Assembly (NCBI GenBank): GCA_010015675.1
Contig: ML976986.1
Location: 18,451 to 82,450, forward strand
Source: Byssothecium circinans
Lineage: Eukaryota > Ascomycota > Dothideomycetes > Pleosporales > Massarinaceae
Reading direction: 5' to 3'
Length of the DNA stretch: 64,000 bases
Numbering within the stretch: position 1 is the stretch's first letter; each line of letters begins with the position of its first letter. Both the position numbers and the translations under genes were made by a program. Below are positions 9,858 to 22,278 of this stretch, one piece after another. Under the pieces are notes generated by a model, which was not told the DNA's origin, did not search any database, and saw only the letters and a program-made list of their open reading frames with translations.

Positions 9858-11533
9858 TTCCGGAACGCTCGAAAAATTGGCGCTAGAATATGAGGGAGCT
9901 GTTTGATCGTTAGTGAATATTGAGACGCTCATAACTAGCATACTCACAAATAGTTCGCGCTTGAGCACACAAAACTCAACGATTGACAATGCTTCAGAGT
10001 GTTGAGATGATTGCGAAACCGAGCGGTGTACATCTGGGTTTTCTTTCTCCAGAACAAAGAAATGCCGGAATCGCGCATTACTTGAGCTTCCGCAAACGGA
10101 CTGCACTGCAAAACAATTAACAAACGCATTTTGAGAGCGAACTCTTTGTTCACGAATTGATGCATTGGAGTCTGTAGTCGTTTCAACAGCAATGCGCATT
10201 GTCTGTTGCCCGAGTTTTGCGGATGCGGAGGTATGCTTGGCGAAAGTGGTGTTGTGTCACCATCCTCCACCGAGGCGCTTTCCAAGAAAGGCCTTAGGAG
10301 GAGAAGTGATTGCATTGTACGCGTTGCGTAGGCCCGCCTTCTGTAGTGGCCGTCTGGAACCATGATCTGTAACCCAGATAGGAACGTCCAAGAACTTGTC
10401 ATCGTGCGGGCTTTCCGTTAACAGTTCGGGGCGGTTTTTGTCATAACCTCCAAAACCGGACTACCATATTTCTTCAGCGATAAATTGTATGGTCCAGCGA
10501 TATATGACCAAAAACGACTAGGTGTGGGCTCATTCCGATTCCTGAGATTATGCACGAGGCTGGAAACCGGATTGCCCTGGTCCGCGAAGTTGATCGGTCG
10601 ACAGTCTCGAGCAAGAGCTCCGATAAAGAGTCGGCAATGAAGCGAGCGATGTTTTGGTTGCCCAACGAAGGGAGGCTGTCGCCATTCCAGCCCAATTCCA
10701 ATTTGGCTACAAGCGACCACAGGGGGAGATCAAGAAGCTGCTGCCAGCCATGGGCTGCCATATCGTTTGATACAGCGAAAGTAGTCGTGGAGGACTTTCA
10801 TGCCGGCAGAACGTCAGCAAGGGGCGGAGCGTGTAGAGTCCACGACGTTAGGGCATCCACGCACCTGGATGGTCACACAATATAATTATGATTGGTTTTT
10901 CTGCGGGCTCGTCAGACGCGATGTCTAGTAGTGAGACTGATGCGGCTTCGTCTTACTCAACCCAAGCTCATGCGACGCTATCTTTGGACTTTTTCCATCT
11001 CCTGAGGTCGAGTCTCATTCGACAGTACCTAGCTGAAGGCTGACCTTGTTAAACATCGGATCCTTGCCGAGATTCCAGGAAGGAATGATCACACTTGGGG
11101 GCCAAATCCACATGTACAACTGCCTTATGGCACTCCGTACGGAGTATCGTGTCCACGTTGATGCGACCTGATTCCAAAGACAACCCGCAAAAGGTCGAAA
11201 TGTGCAATCGTACATCTTGGTCTCGAAGGTCTCCTAAAAAAGCGTTGTTTGCTGGCATGCGGCTAAAACTGACGATGGAAAACGTCCGTGGTCGTTAGAG
11301 CCGATGCTGGGCGAGACCACTTCAAGGTTTCTTTCGTCCTTCCGTTTTCGAATACGAGAGCCTAACCAAATACAACGGCCATGACCTTCTCGCCCTATAG
11401 AAAGGATGGAAAGTTTCCAAGGGGGAGCAAAAGGCTTGAGAGCTGTGCGCAAAGCCCTCAATCGTCGGCGCCAACGTCCTCTCTAACCGCCTCATCACCG
11501 TACGCCAGATATCGCTGACATCTTATCGCCGCG
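9858..11533. other. intergenic, divergent promoter region
   Basis: Holds the 5' UTR (with a probable intron) of the AT-hook gene on the left and the promoter of the GPI-protein gene on the right. Several open frames of 60-150 codons overlap here on both strands, but none shows family motifs. Confidence 0.5.
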
Positions 11534-12723
11534 ATGCCCTTGAAGATGCAGCTTCCGTCCGATCTTCTCGTCTTCGTATTCCTGGCAGCGGCAGCATGCG
11601 CTCTGCCACAAGCTCAGTCGCGTACGCAGTACCAAAAGTGAAAGGGTGGAAAGCTCAGCTAACAGAATGGATAGCACCTGCCACCACGGCCAACGCTTCT
11701 GGCATCAGAACTACCATCCCGCCTACGTGGATACCCAGCACCACTGTGGGTGCACCTACCATTCACACTGAAAAACCACAGTCCAGCTTCGAAACCTCGA
11801 CGTCTGCAGCGCATTTCGAATCGTCGCAAACCGGCTTCACCCCTCCGTCTACAGCCAGGGCGACGACCTTCTCGCCTTCCCTCATTTTCACTGCCCTGCC
11901 AACTGCGACGGGCTTTGATGACGATGCAAGCACACGGAGAACTCTCGGAGGGGTACAAAGCAAGAGCGACAACGTCGTGGTCACGAATGGGCCGAGCTTG
12001 ATCGCAGTGGAGACCAAGGTGGCTACAACGAGAGCAGCTCAGCAACCAGGCGATGCACCCCAGCAACCAAGCGATGCTCCTCAGCAACCAGGCTATGCAC
12101 CTGCGGCGGCATCTGCGACAGCATCTGCTCAACCCACATCGGGTGGTGACATCTTGACTGAGATCATCTCGCACATAGCACGTCCAGGTCTCCAGGGAAC
12201 ATCAGTCGCTCCTGCGACTGCTGCGAACTCCCAGCAGTTCCAGCAAGGCACAGGCAGCCTCTCTCCTGCTGCGAACTCCCAGCAGCCCCAGCAAGGCACA
12301 GGCGGCCTCTCTCCTGCTGCTACCGCCGTTCCCGGTTCGCAGCCCTCTATGGTGGTAGGAGGCTTTGTAGGAGGCTTGGTAACGCTAGGTCCTGCGACAC
12401 TTACGCTCACGCCGGGCTTGTCAACAGTGGTCGGGACGGGAAGTGCAGCCACGCTGATTGCTATAACGACCGATGGCACCGGCAAAACGTTCATTCAGAT
12501 CAGCTCCAGTGGCACTGCTGTTACAGCAACAATAACCAACGTTCCCACTACGTCGACTGTATCTGGGACCGGTTTTGACGCGTCACTGACTGGAAATGCT
12601 CGGCCCGGGTCGTTTAGTGCAGCTCCGACAAGTAGTAAACGTGGAGCTGCGGAGAGACGAGTGGCCACAGATTGGTGGACAAGTGCAGTTTTGGGTATCG
12701 TAGGACTTGGGGTGGCACTTTGA
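11534..12723 (+). CDS. secreted Ser/Thr-rich protein, probable GPI anchor
   Basis: Product of 378 residues from 11534-11621 and 11675-12723. Exon 1 supplies a clean signal peptide (MPLKMQLPSDLLVFVFLAAA followed by a cleavage-like ACALPQAQ). The 53-bp intron (GTACGC donor, CTAAC branch, GATAG acceptor) keeps frame; an AACAG acceptor 9 bp earlier is also in frame. The mature part is rich in Thr, Ser, Ala, Pro and Gln, with short tandem repeats (QQPGDAP-type units near residue 150, then two copies of a SQQxQQGTGxLSPAA unit). Next comes a block TLTLTPGLSTVVGTGSA seen in many Dothideomycete wall proteins. The C-terminus TDWWTSAVLGIVGLGVAL is a GPI-attachment-type hydrophobic tail. A cell-wall or plasma-membrane surface role is inferred. 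It starts in a spliced frame that a plain open-frame search would miss. Confidence 0.75.
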
Positions 12724-13003
12724 ATTCTTTATCGACGTCATAATAAACGTGGTTATGTATGCGGCATCCTACTTAATTCGAGAGTCCTCGCGACTTGCAT
12801 GCGCACCGGGCGACACGAGTGCACGTGATGTCGCGCTAGCTTTGAACCTTATCCATATCCAAAGGTCCGCGTCCTTGGGCTACGAACCACCGCCCTCACT
12901 CTCCGTGCGTCCAATGCACACAAATCCTCAACACGAAAGCCAACGCGAAAATACCCGAGAAGCTTCACGACATCCAAAACCACTCGCCACACGAGCCCGC
13001 GTC

Positions 13004-13171
13004 ATGTCCACTCAATCGTCCGAGCGCATCAACACCAACAAAGCTTCCCAAGCCGCAGGATATCGGCACTTCAAACACTTCTTGGAGTGCTACGGTCTGC
13101 GAATCTGGAATATGGACGATGTGGAGGAGGGCAAGCAGATCTTGAGGGGAATGGGGTATAACGTCTCATAG
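13004..13171 (+). CDS. small conserved-looking protein, 55 residues
   Basis: An uninterrupted single-exon frame, MSTQSSERINTNKASQAAG through GKQILRGMGYNVS, with a good upstream context (GCGTCATGTC). The block HFKHFLECYGLRIWNMDDVE and the closing ILRGMGYN have the look of a short, unnamed Dothideomycete family with a compact helical fold. I recall similar small proteins but cannot name a function. It has no signal peptide and no membrane segment. The same frame is open upstream to 12707, but that part is low quality and carries no family character, so I chose the internal ATG. It lies tail to tail with the MFS transporter downstream. Confidence 0.5.
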   Translation: MSTQSSERINTNKASQAAGYRHFKHFLECYGLRIWNMDDVEEGKQILRGMGYNVS

Positions 13172-13422
13172 ATGTGGATGCGCGATGGCGGGGACAAGTA
13201 CTAGAATCTGGTACGTTCACTCAAAACAGGGAAGATTTTGCTCATTGCTACCCTAGTAATGTACAGCCACAAGGAAATATCATCGTTCATCCATCTAAAT
13301 CTAGCGTCTATACCATGGTCTTCTACTTCCATCCAATCTATGCCATCTTCATTTCTAGCGTTCACCTCACTAACAAACTACGTCAAACCCCCTCTCATCC
13401 ATCCCCCCAGTTCGACATCTAC

Positions 13423-15144
13423 TCAGGCAACCGCAAACTTACTCCTCATTCTCAACAACTTCCCCCATTTCCACAGCGCCAAAATACCCACACAGCACAG
13501 CACCGTCAACCCCCCTAACAGGCTAACCCCACCATCAACTCCAATACCCTCAAACATTGGCCTTCCCACCAGCACCGCAGCTACCGCAAAGAGACTCCTC
13601 GCTAACCCGTTCGCTGCAAAGATGCTCGCCGCATATCTCGGGTAGATGTTGGGTATGTACATGAAGATAGCTTGTGCGACGAAGTAAATGCCCATGGTTA
13701 TCATGCCGAGACCAATCGTTGGCGCAATCCAATGCGTGGATGGACGGGCGCTCCAAGCGTAGATGAAGAGACCGGCGGGAATAAGCGGCGAGAAGATGAG
13801 GCCTGGTAGAAGATGGTTCTCGAGTTCGCCGAAAGTGGAATTGGTGAGACGTGGGAGGACACGGTAGTGGAGGTAGGCGCATTGGAGGGTGAATGCTAAC
13901 AAGCAGGACGGGATGGCTGCGAGGAAGATAAGGCCTGTTGAAGTCGCGTTGAAGTGGTAGAAGACGGGGTAGACGAGGGGGAAAGACTGGTCAACGCCTT
14001 AGTAAGTGCCTTCTCTTAAAAACTGGTTGATCAAATAGACTTACCTCGAAGAACGAATAGAAGATGCCGTACAAAAGCCCCAAATATAATGTCGTAAAAA
14101 GCAACGCAGGGTCCCTCACATTCATCTCCCACGGCTTAACGAATGCATCCCATAGCATCGGACCCAACTTGAGATTTTTCTGCTTCATCTCTGCATCACT
14201 CATCAACTCCTGGTTCCCCGTCTCTTCCCTCCGACGCTTCGCCTCATAGTATAATATCGTCGGAGCACTCGTCTCCGGAATGAGTGTAATCATCATTAGA
14301 TAGATCGGCGCGCTAATGATCAGCAGCTCCCAGCTGCTAAACCGCCATCCGAGGCGCTCGACCGCATAGCTACTAATTGTAGGGCCACAGGCAGGACCCA
14401 TGGTGGCGACGATGGCCCATAAGGCGATGGCGAAGGGGAACTGTGGTGGGTGCCAGATATCGCCGAAGGAGGCACCTGTTGTAGCCAGGCAAGGCGAGCA
14501 CATGAAGCCAAGAAGGAAGCGAAGGATCATGAGGCCTGGGTAGTTGTTTACAAGCGCAGTTGGGATACAGAGGATGACGAAGAGGAATCCTGAAATGAAG
14601 TAAGGCGGGTTGCGACCGATGGCCGGGATTTCGCTGAGAGGGGAGAAGACGAGGGAGCCGAGACCGTAACCCTGGCTCCTATGTGAGTGCCTTGTTACGA
14701 GAATGAAGGGGGATACTGACGAGAACATAGAGCGCAAGCCCGAGGGCGCCTTCAACATGGCTAAGTCCGAATATCTCAACGACTTGTTCCTGACTTGATG
14801 TATAGATCGACGAGCCGACGTAAACGGCGAAGGTCCATGTGCTGGTCAGTCAATTAGCAACTGCTTCCCACCATCTTCTTCTCCACAACGACTCACCATA
14901 ATATCGCCGTCACCAAAACCTTCTGCCAAGCCGGCCAGTTTTGCGGATTCGAAGGGTCATCGGCACCATTCCACGTTACCAGATGGTCCACCGATATTTT
15001 TCCCTCGAGCGGAGCTTCCGTCACATCATCCGTCGAAGAGCTCAGGGAGAGACTCTTATCTTTCTGCCGCGAGAATGATAAACTACCGTATCGGCAGTAG
15101 TGGAGGATAGAGCCGAGCGAAGAGTGTTTAAAAAGGTACGCCAT
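13423..15144 (-). CDS. MFS transporter, DHA1 (drug/polyamine:H+ antiporter) type
   Basis: Product of 519 residues from four exons on the minus strand: 15144-14897, 14841-14721, 14671-14045 and 13986-13423. Introns of 55, 49 and 58 bp all restore frame. The N-terminal cytosolic tail ends in the family signature WNGADDPSNPQNWPAWQK. The first half shows GSLVFSPLSEIPAIGRNP, the DHA1 loop motif of fungal multidrug exporters, then LRFLLGFMCSPCLATTGAS. A central cytosolic loop (YYEAKRRREETGNQELMSD) precedes the second six-helix half. Twelve membrane helices are expected. The closest families are fungal exporters of fungicides, polyamines and toxins at the plasma membrane; the substrate cannot be told from sequence. 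It is complete, without lesions, unlike the P450 that follows about 2.6 kb away. Confidence 0.88.
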
Positions 15145-17725
15145 CGCGAAAGGGGCAAGGTGAAAAAGGGCCTATGCAATGAGCGCTGGCAAAAGTAGGA
15201 ATTGAGAAGAGCGGAAAGACAATATCAACTTGTTTGAACAGCATAAAAGGCCCGTCTGACCTTCTTATATCCCATCCAACATAACTGTACATAACACCGC
15301 AACCTCTATGATAAAAGCCCTTCTGCCTAGCCGTATCACTGGTTTGTCATCGGGGTTTGCGGAGCCGGAGAGTTGTATCTCAGCCTTCTACACAAGAAAC
15401 CGTGAACATAACGTTAAGCGTAATCGACGCTGACGCCTTACTCTTTTTGGCACGCCAGAAACTTGCGACATGGCTCAGTAAGCGGAAGCGGAGTCAGCAA
15501 CCTAACGCCAACTAACATCTCATTCGCCGGACGGTATAGATTGTACTAAAGAACGTCGTGAAGACAGCGCTGGATTGGATACAGCGCGCGATGAGCTGAC
15601 AAAGAATGCGAAGGTGGGATATGCCAAGGATGGCGAGTGAGGTACTGTCATCGCATCTGCATCACCGTCAGCGATGCTATCATCGAAGTACGGACGAAAA
15701 TTGCGGAAGAAGGACGGGGAGGGGGACTTTATGCTGAGGCAGGGAGAAGGGCGTTGGGGTGTTGATGTCGTGGGTATGTAACTCGATCAGTGGTAGGCGG
15801 AGTTTAGGGTTGATCCGCGGAGGAACGCAGGGTGCGGAGTCGGAGTGAAGCGGTGATAAAGCTGGATCATTGAAAATGGCTGATAATTGTCTTCCTTTTT
15901 CAACGTTCAGCCGTCTGTCTGACCGGTGAAATGCTTACTTTATTGCTTTAAGATGTCGAACTTTAAGCGTTCTGGAAGAATGGCGATAAATTCGCGAGTT
16001 TAATTTGTATTCTTAAGCTTCTAAGCTTCTCATAGACAGAGGTACTATGTATTTTCATGCGACGTCAAGAAATAGGCTCCAATCGACGGGTTTTCTAAGA
16101 TTGGGAGCATTTTCGAACCGATGTTATTAAAATCGGTTCTGTACTCTAGGCACGATTTTACTCAACGCCTGTAGCGGACCCACGGTAATGCTACTATCAC
16201 CCGTAGATTTTCGCGGTAGACAAAAAAGTCCTTATGGAAGGCGTTAGAGAGAATTCTTCTTGTTAGCGAGTTATTTTAACGCTGCTGTTATGTTTAGTCA
16301 CCCCCCTGAAGATCGAATTGGATCACAGCTGCTGTTGCTGAAACGGATAGTCTAGGCAAACAGTGTTATGTCCTGACCTCGGATGGATTTGTTGGATGTT
16401 AAGTATGTGGCAGGCGATATTTTGAAGTGGGGAACACAACTGGCATCGCTGACTAGCGGCCTTTGATCGGATAGAAGACAGTGTGGGTCAGCAGCCTTTG
16501 AGGTTGAGTGGCCAAGGGCGTTGTGGAAAATGTTGAGGCAGCTGTTGATATAGCGAAGTGGGAGAAGAAGTAGAGGGCCTAAAACAGATTTTCTCTTTAG
16601 AATAGGCTGGTTAGAGTGTAGAAGCTACAGCACAATAATTTCATCCGATATCCCTTAGGAGCATCTGCATCATAAGCAGTATTCATAGTTTGGGACGGGT
16701 AAACGAAGGATTTAATTTGGTTAGATCACTAATGAGCATGTTTTTCATGTCGTGTAGTTGGCCCCGTTCATGCGTACCATTTGTGCCAAGCTCCTGCAGC
16801 TTCTCTCGATTAGTTTTAAAGGCGGTAGTTGGGCAATCTACAACAGGGTTTCGTAAGCTAGATTCATTTCATTGGGCACCACCCTAAGCAATATGCGATG
16901 CGCTTTAGGGGTTATTAGAATTCAGGTTAGATAGGATTAGGGCTAGGGATACAGTCCCTCCCGCCCTGGCTCGGGTGCAAAGAGTATGTTACACGGACGC
17001 TTTTTGGGTGACAAATGGGCCACTTTTGCATTGTCGGTGCCTAACTTAGTGCCTGCTATGTATTGACACTGACCGTATCGTCCAATTAGCCATTCACCCT
17101 TGTACAGATTTACCGCTAGCGGAAACTACGCACCCGAGCCGGGGTTGGACTGTGTAGAGAAAATAGGGTTCAGGGCTTAGTTATGGTGTCCCCTATTGCT
17201 GAGTGTGGTGCTCTTTACTGCCTGCCACTTCACGGAAGGATAATTTAGCCGGTACTCAGTGTGCGCACATATTTGCTACCGTGACTTCAAATCAATCGCA
17301 AGATCAACTATCCCAAAACCTCCATCCTGTTATTAAAGGCGTCTGCGGGGAAGGTTCCGGTGCTCCCGATGGGGTTCATATATGCAAGTATCCTACCTAG
17401 GTATGATCACCATGAGTCAAGTTATGCGCAGCTGTAGTTAGTGCGTGTGCTATTACTCTTTAAACCTCTATGGAAACCCCTGGCTTATACAAAGCTTCTA
17501 ATAAATGGGGTGATCGTATCGGCTTGCCCCATACCTACATATAACACCATCGGGCCTTTGCCTTCCGCCCCGTTCAGAGTTTCCGACAGCCGATGGACCT
17601 CGTACGATGTTGACAGAAGAGTATAGACCTTATAACAAGGTGAAGTGCGCAGTGTAACACTGTAGTTATCCCTCTCTACACCAGGCGACAGCAGATTGAC
17701 TTTGTCTATCTCTTCTTTTGCTAGT
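15145..17725. other. 2.6 kb gene-free region with a MITE-like element
   Basis: Divergent upstream region of the MFS transporter and the P450. It is AT-richer than its neighbours, with many stops in all frames. It contains a small hairpin (GAACCGAT / ATCGGTTC, 16115-16139) and the element at 16952-17152. No protein relic could be recognised. Confidence 0.55.
16952..17152. mobile_element. MITE-like element with imperfect terminal inverted repeats
   Basis: The 201-bp stretch begins CAGTCC and ends GGACTG. Inside the ends, GGCTCGGGTGC (left) pairs with GCACCCGAGCC (right), at slightly different offsets, so the arms of about 28 bp match imperfectly. TA lies just left of the left end; the right flank reads TG, so a TA target duplication is only half preserved. 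Size, ends and flank fit a non-autonomous Tc1/mariner or pogo-type element that has drifted. No transposase is encoded. Confidence 0.4.
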
Positions 17726-19527
17726 ATGGAAGTCAACACCATGGATAACACTTCGCTACGTATCCTAGCATTACGGAACTGGCCTTTGTTTCTGTTCTTA
17801 ATATGCTTCGCGGTATGCACTCAGATCTGTTACTGGCATTCAGTTTACTAATGAATAGCCCGTATTTTCATTCGTGGTTACCGCACCCTACAACGTCTAT
17901 TTCCATCCTCTTAAGAAATGTGAGTAATGGTGTTCATAATACCCTGGAGCTTGTTCTAAGGGTTTCTGGAGTACTCTATCAGTTGTAAATTTGCATTTCA
18001 TGCCCAACAAGCATATGCTGAGAATCAACTTCCCACAGATCCCGGTCCTAAATTCGCCGCCGCAACCAACCTCCTCCTCTACAAGAAAGTCAATGGCCAC
18101 GAGCTGAACTGGACACATGCCATGCATGAAAAATATGGCGAGGTGGTCCGCGTGGGACCCAACAAGCTTAGCTATATCAGCGCACAAGCTTGGAAAGACA
18201 TCAATGGCCATCGTACTAATGGCAGGCCTGAGATCCCCAAGGACCCAAGGTTCTATTTTCCCACGTTGAATGGCGAGCACTCTCTGCTCACCATTCTCGA
18301 TGCACATACACACGGACAGGTCCGCAAGATATTCACCAACGCATTCAGCGACAAGGCTTTGAGGCTCCAGGAGCCTCTGATCAAGACATATGTGAATCAG
18401 CTTGTTGGGAACATGAAACAAAAACTTTCTGCTAACAGCGAAATTCCTTTCTCTATGGAAAAGATGTACAATTTCACCACCTTCGATGTGATGGGGGATC
18501 TTACATTTGGAAAACCGCCGGGCCTCCTCAATCAATCCAAATACACACCGTGGGTCGATACGGCTATCGCACAGATTCGCGCGGATGCGGTCCTCACCTC
18601 CATAGCCCAGTATCCATGGTTAATGAAGCTTGCTCAATGGCTTATGCCCAAGAAGATGAATGACAAGCGGCGCGAACACTTCGAGCACTCTGCTCACCGC
18701 GTTGATAAACGGCTAGCGCAGGACACCGGCGAGAACAAGCCAGACATCTGGAGCCTTGTGCTCGAGAAAGGGATGGATCAGCTGTCTCTTCCCAAGATAC
18801 ACGCCAATGCAGCGCTTTTTATGGTCGCCGGCACCGAGACGACTGCAACGCTGCTCAGTGGCCTAACCTTTTACCTCCTGAAGAACCCTACCAAGCACCA
18901 GAAGTTGATTGACGAGGTGGCGCGAAGAAGAACTTAATATGGAAACGCTTGCTAGGCTGCCCTATCTCAACGCCTGCATCGAAGAAGGCCTTCGCGTCTA
19001 CGCCCCATTCCCCAACGGTCTTCCTCGCCAGACTCCCCAAGGTGGAACCGTCATTTGTGGGGATTGGGTGCCGGAAAAGGTACGTCCTTCCACAACATGC
19101 AGGAACGTTGTTGTCACACAAATTCTGATTTGCATCCCAGACCGGCGTCTACGTCTCACCGGGCGCCGCGTTCTGGTCATCTCTTAATTTCAAGGATCCA
19201 GACTCCTTTATCCCAGAGCGATGGCTACCTGGTACTGGATACGATAGTGATAAGAAAGACGTGATGCAGCCGTTCTCTTTCGGTCCGCGAAACTGCATTG
19301 GAAAGAAGTACGTGTGCGCCAATTATTGCAGATATTGTTCCCGAGGCTGACTTCAAACGCGTAGTCTTGCGTATCACGAAGCGCGCGTTATTCTGGCATC
19401 TGTATTGTGGCACTTTGATCTGGAACTGAATCCGTTGAGCGCACATTGGGCAAACCAGAAGACGTACATAGCTCGGGAAAAGCGTAACCTCCTGGTAAAT
19501 GTTAGGTTGAGGCAGCATACAGGTTGA
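17726..19527 (+). pseudogene. cytochrome P450, CYP65-like, with a frameshift
   Basis: Five exons can be read: 17726-17812, 17859-17919, 18039-19079, 19141-19307 and 19365-19527, with introns of 46, 119, 61 and 57 bp. The N-terminus is a membrane anchor (NWPLFLFLICFAPVFSFV) followed by YNVYFHPLKKYPGP. The oxygen-binding I-helix MVAGTETTATL, the ExxR motif EEGLRVY and the haem-binding loop FSFGPRNCIGKN with its cysteine are all intact. Near 18919-18930 the frame slips: LIDEV runs into ARRRT-stop, while the next frame carries EEELNMETLARLPYLNAC. About five residues normally found here are missing, so an out-of-frame deletion of about 14 bp is likely, or a one-base insertion or sequencing error. 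Such P450s (annotated as isotrichodermin C-15 hydroxylase-like) oxidise secondary metabolites at the ER. As read, the product ends before the haem ligand and would be inactive. Confidence 0.85.
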
Positions 19528-22278
19528 GAGTGCCTATTCTGATCAGCTGCTGGGCGTGTGGTATCTTCGAACTTCACGCTTGGGGAGGCATATCCGGCAT
19601 AGGTTTGGCGAAGTGTATTTCCTGTTTAATGGAATTCTTGGATTTTGTCCAGCGTAACGTCATCTTTGCAGGTTCGGATTCAAAGCGTTAGGAACCTCTG
19701 CCTGCTATGAATCGTGTCAACTAAAGCGTATTCGATAGTTACCCATGTCTCTTCCATCTTATGAATGACTTCAAATGCTGAACGAACCGGTAAACCACGA
19801 TGGCTCCCTGTTTCCGAGGAGCAAGTGCATCGATTTTAGAATTGCATCCCTTTTCGTACTGTAGGAGGCAGTATTGATGCTGATGGAGTAATGAGGTGAG
19901 CGATGACGGGAATGCAGGTGATGGGGTCGAATGTGCTAACAACGTGAAGCAAAGGATGCATGATGGTCGAAAGGTCTTCTGGGCGGTATTTCTTGTTCAG
20001 TGACGTTTTCGGTGTGCTTTCCTAGCAACGACACGCTTCCTCCTTGGTGCATCGCTACTTCAGTCTTTGATCGAAAGAGCAGCTAGTTATGCTAGCACAC
20101 CCAGCCAGCACCTCAACAATACGGGCAGGTGGTAGGAGCACCCCGATAGCAGCTAAATAATACTACTGAGGGTTTTTAGGGTTCGGAATATATAGGATTA
20201 GGTTGTGGAATCTGGGAAAATAGGGTTCGGGTAGGATTTTTAGTACTAGGGTTTCGCTGCCCATTTACCAAAAGTGAACAAGGGCGAAAAGCCTCACCAA
20301 TCGAATCCTCGAGCTCGCTCCCGTCTGTGACGTCGGCTCTCACCCTGCTCTTTTGGCCCCAACAATGTTTCCACCTCCGAAAACTCTCGTCCCAGCACAT
20401 CTCAAATTCCAAGCACAGGATCCTTGACCAGTCCTGCTCAAGCTTCGCGCGGCATTCTTGGCTCTCATGCAGTCTCCAAACCGAACGCTGCGACGTGATT
20501 TTTGAAGCTCCGCGATGGCCTGGTCCCCCTGTCCGCTCGCACAGTGCCATCACACACTACTCCACATCAATGCGTGCGGGAAAGGGTCTCATATGATATG
20601 GTTGCAGTCGAGTTGCACAGAATGCCTTCCCCGACAGGCGGAACGGTTTTCAAAGTCCGTGATGACATGTCTGACAGTCTGACTCTCTAGGCACAAAGTT
20701 TCCGTCACGTGGGATGGACCTGTCAATTCTGAAACTTCGAACAGAACAATCAGGTCAATTGGGCAAGATCGGCAGCTTCCGGTGATTGCCCCCGACCCAC
20801 GAGAGGGTTGCCTGAGCGGACAATTGGACGGCACACGGTGGATCGCGAAACTCGAAAAGTCATGATGGCGAGCATGCCGGCGAGTTTTGTTCTCACGTCG
20901 TCGAGTCTCCACACAATAGGAACGTTTCGCGTGCCGATCACACGCCAGACCCTTCATTTGTCACTATTCGTTTTCTCTTGCCTCACGGTTTGAGTTGCGA
21001 GATGCGATGAAGATGATCCGAATAGCACCCACGGGCTACAATGAACAGCAGCACCCAACAATGAATCGCTTTCGCTAAGCCAACATTTAGAGCGTCAGCT
21101 AATCGCGAATATCAAATATCGCGCAACTGAGGCTGGCTGGTCGTTGATTAAAAAAGCCTCGAGAATACATAGCGCCTCCGTGCTAGGTGCCACAGCATAA
21201 CCGCGCTCTTTAACATAAGTGTGACACAGCCCTCATCGCCCCACCACCACATAGGGTGAACGCCGGCTATGTCTTTCGGGCGACAAACCTTAACCTAGTC
21301 TATAGCGTGATGGTGCAGCTCTGGATGCTCTGGATTGGATTGATCGCCATGAGTCCGCGGCGAGCGGTCAGATACATATGCATCGATATGGCGAACCTTC
21401 TTTCGGACGATAATCGACCTGAACAACTTTGTTTTTCGAATAAGATTATCGACCAAACATCGCATCACGACATCCAGCCTCAAACCTTCTCATCGAGTAG
21501 ACGCTTGCAAAATCAAAGGTTAGGCTCTTTTCTTGTTTTCATGACTCTCTTCCACAGCGCTCCCCCTCTCATGATTATTTTTATTCCCTGCTGCTGTATT
21601 CCCTACCGCAAATCCCATCTTCGGACTTCGAAAATCCCCCATAACTGAAGCAATGCGGCACTCCCATGCTCACTCGGACTAAATTTGCTAACTCAGCCCC
21701 CATTTAGCTTCCCAGCCAATCACAGCCACCAAGGAGGTTACGGGCCAATCCTACACAGACATTAGCACACGGTCTCTCAGCTGGCACTCCAACAAACAAA
21801 CTTCTTGGCTCCGAAGGAGGCGTAGGGTGCTGCTACCACTCTATATAGCGGCCGAGTAATCCTGCGCTCGGTTGGCGCTGCTCATACATGCATATATAGC
21901 TCTCCTACGGTTTCCGAAAGGAGTTTTCGACAACGGGTTTCCTGACGTTCATCACTCATTACGATAACTTCGCCGCGAGAATCGCCCAAGTCGCTACCGT
22001 CTATATAGCATCTCCGTGTTCGCTGCCGCGCTTCAAATCGTTCTGGACCCCGATTACCTTCGGATACACTTAGCTACAACTTCGAAAGAACGGTCCCGCT
22101 CCCCGCCGCGTGAAGTCGTACCACCAGTCGAATGCTACGTTCCTTGGCCTATTACACTTTCGATAATTGAGCACCAGCCGTCATATACCCATATAATAGC
22201 TTAGAAGGAAACCTCGCCCTCTGATCCGATCTCCTCACACATTCTCGCAGACCGCAGACCACATACCGACCCCTCAAA
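19528..22278. other. 2.75 kb gene-free region
   Basis: No frame with family character. Around 20165-20275 several degenerate TTAGGG-like words occur (TTTTTAGGGTTCGG, AATAGGGTTCGGG, ACTAGGGTTTCGC), too irregular to call a telomeric repeat. The right end, pyrimidine-rich, is the promoter of the membrane-protein gene. Confidence 0.55.

Noticed and set aside
11659..12494. Minus-strand frames of 171 and 121 codons
   Set aside because: They mirror the Thr/Ser/Ala-rich GPI-protein coding sequence and have no independent start context or splice structure.
16115..16139. Perfect 8-bp hairpin (GAACCGAT/ATCGGTTC)
   Set aside because: Too short and isolated to be called a terminator or RNA gene in a eukaryotic intergenic region.
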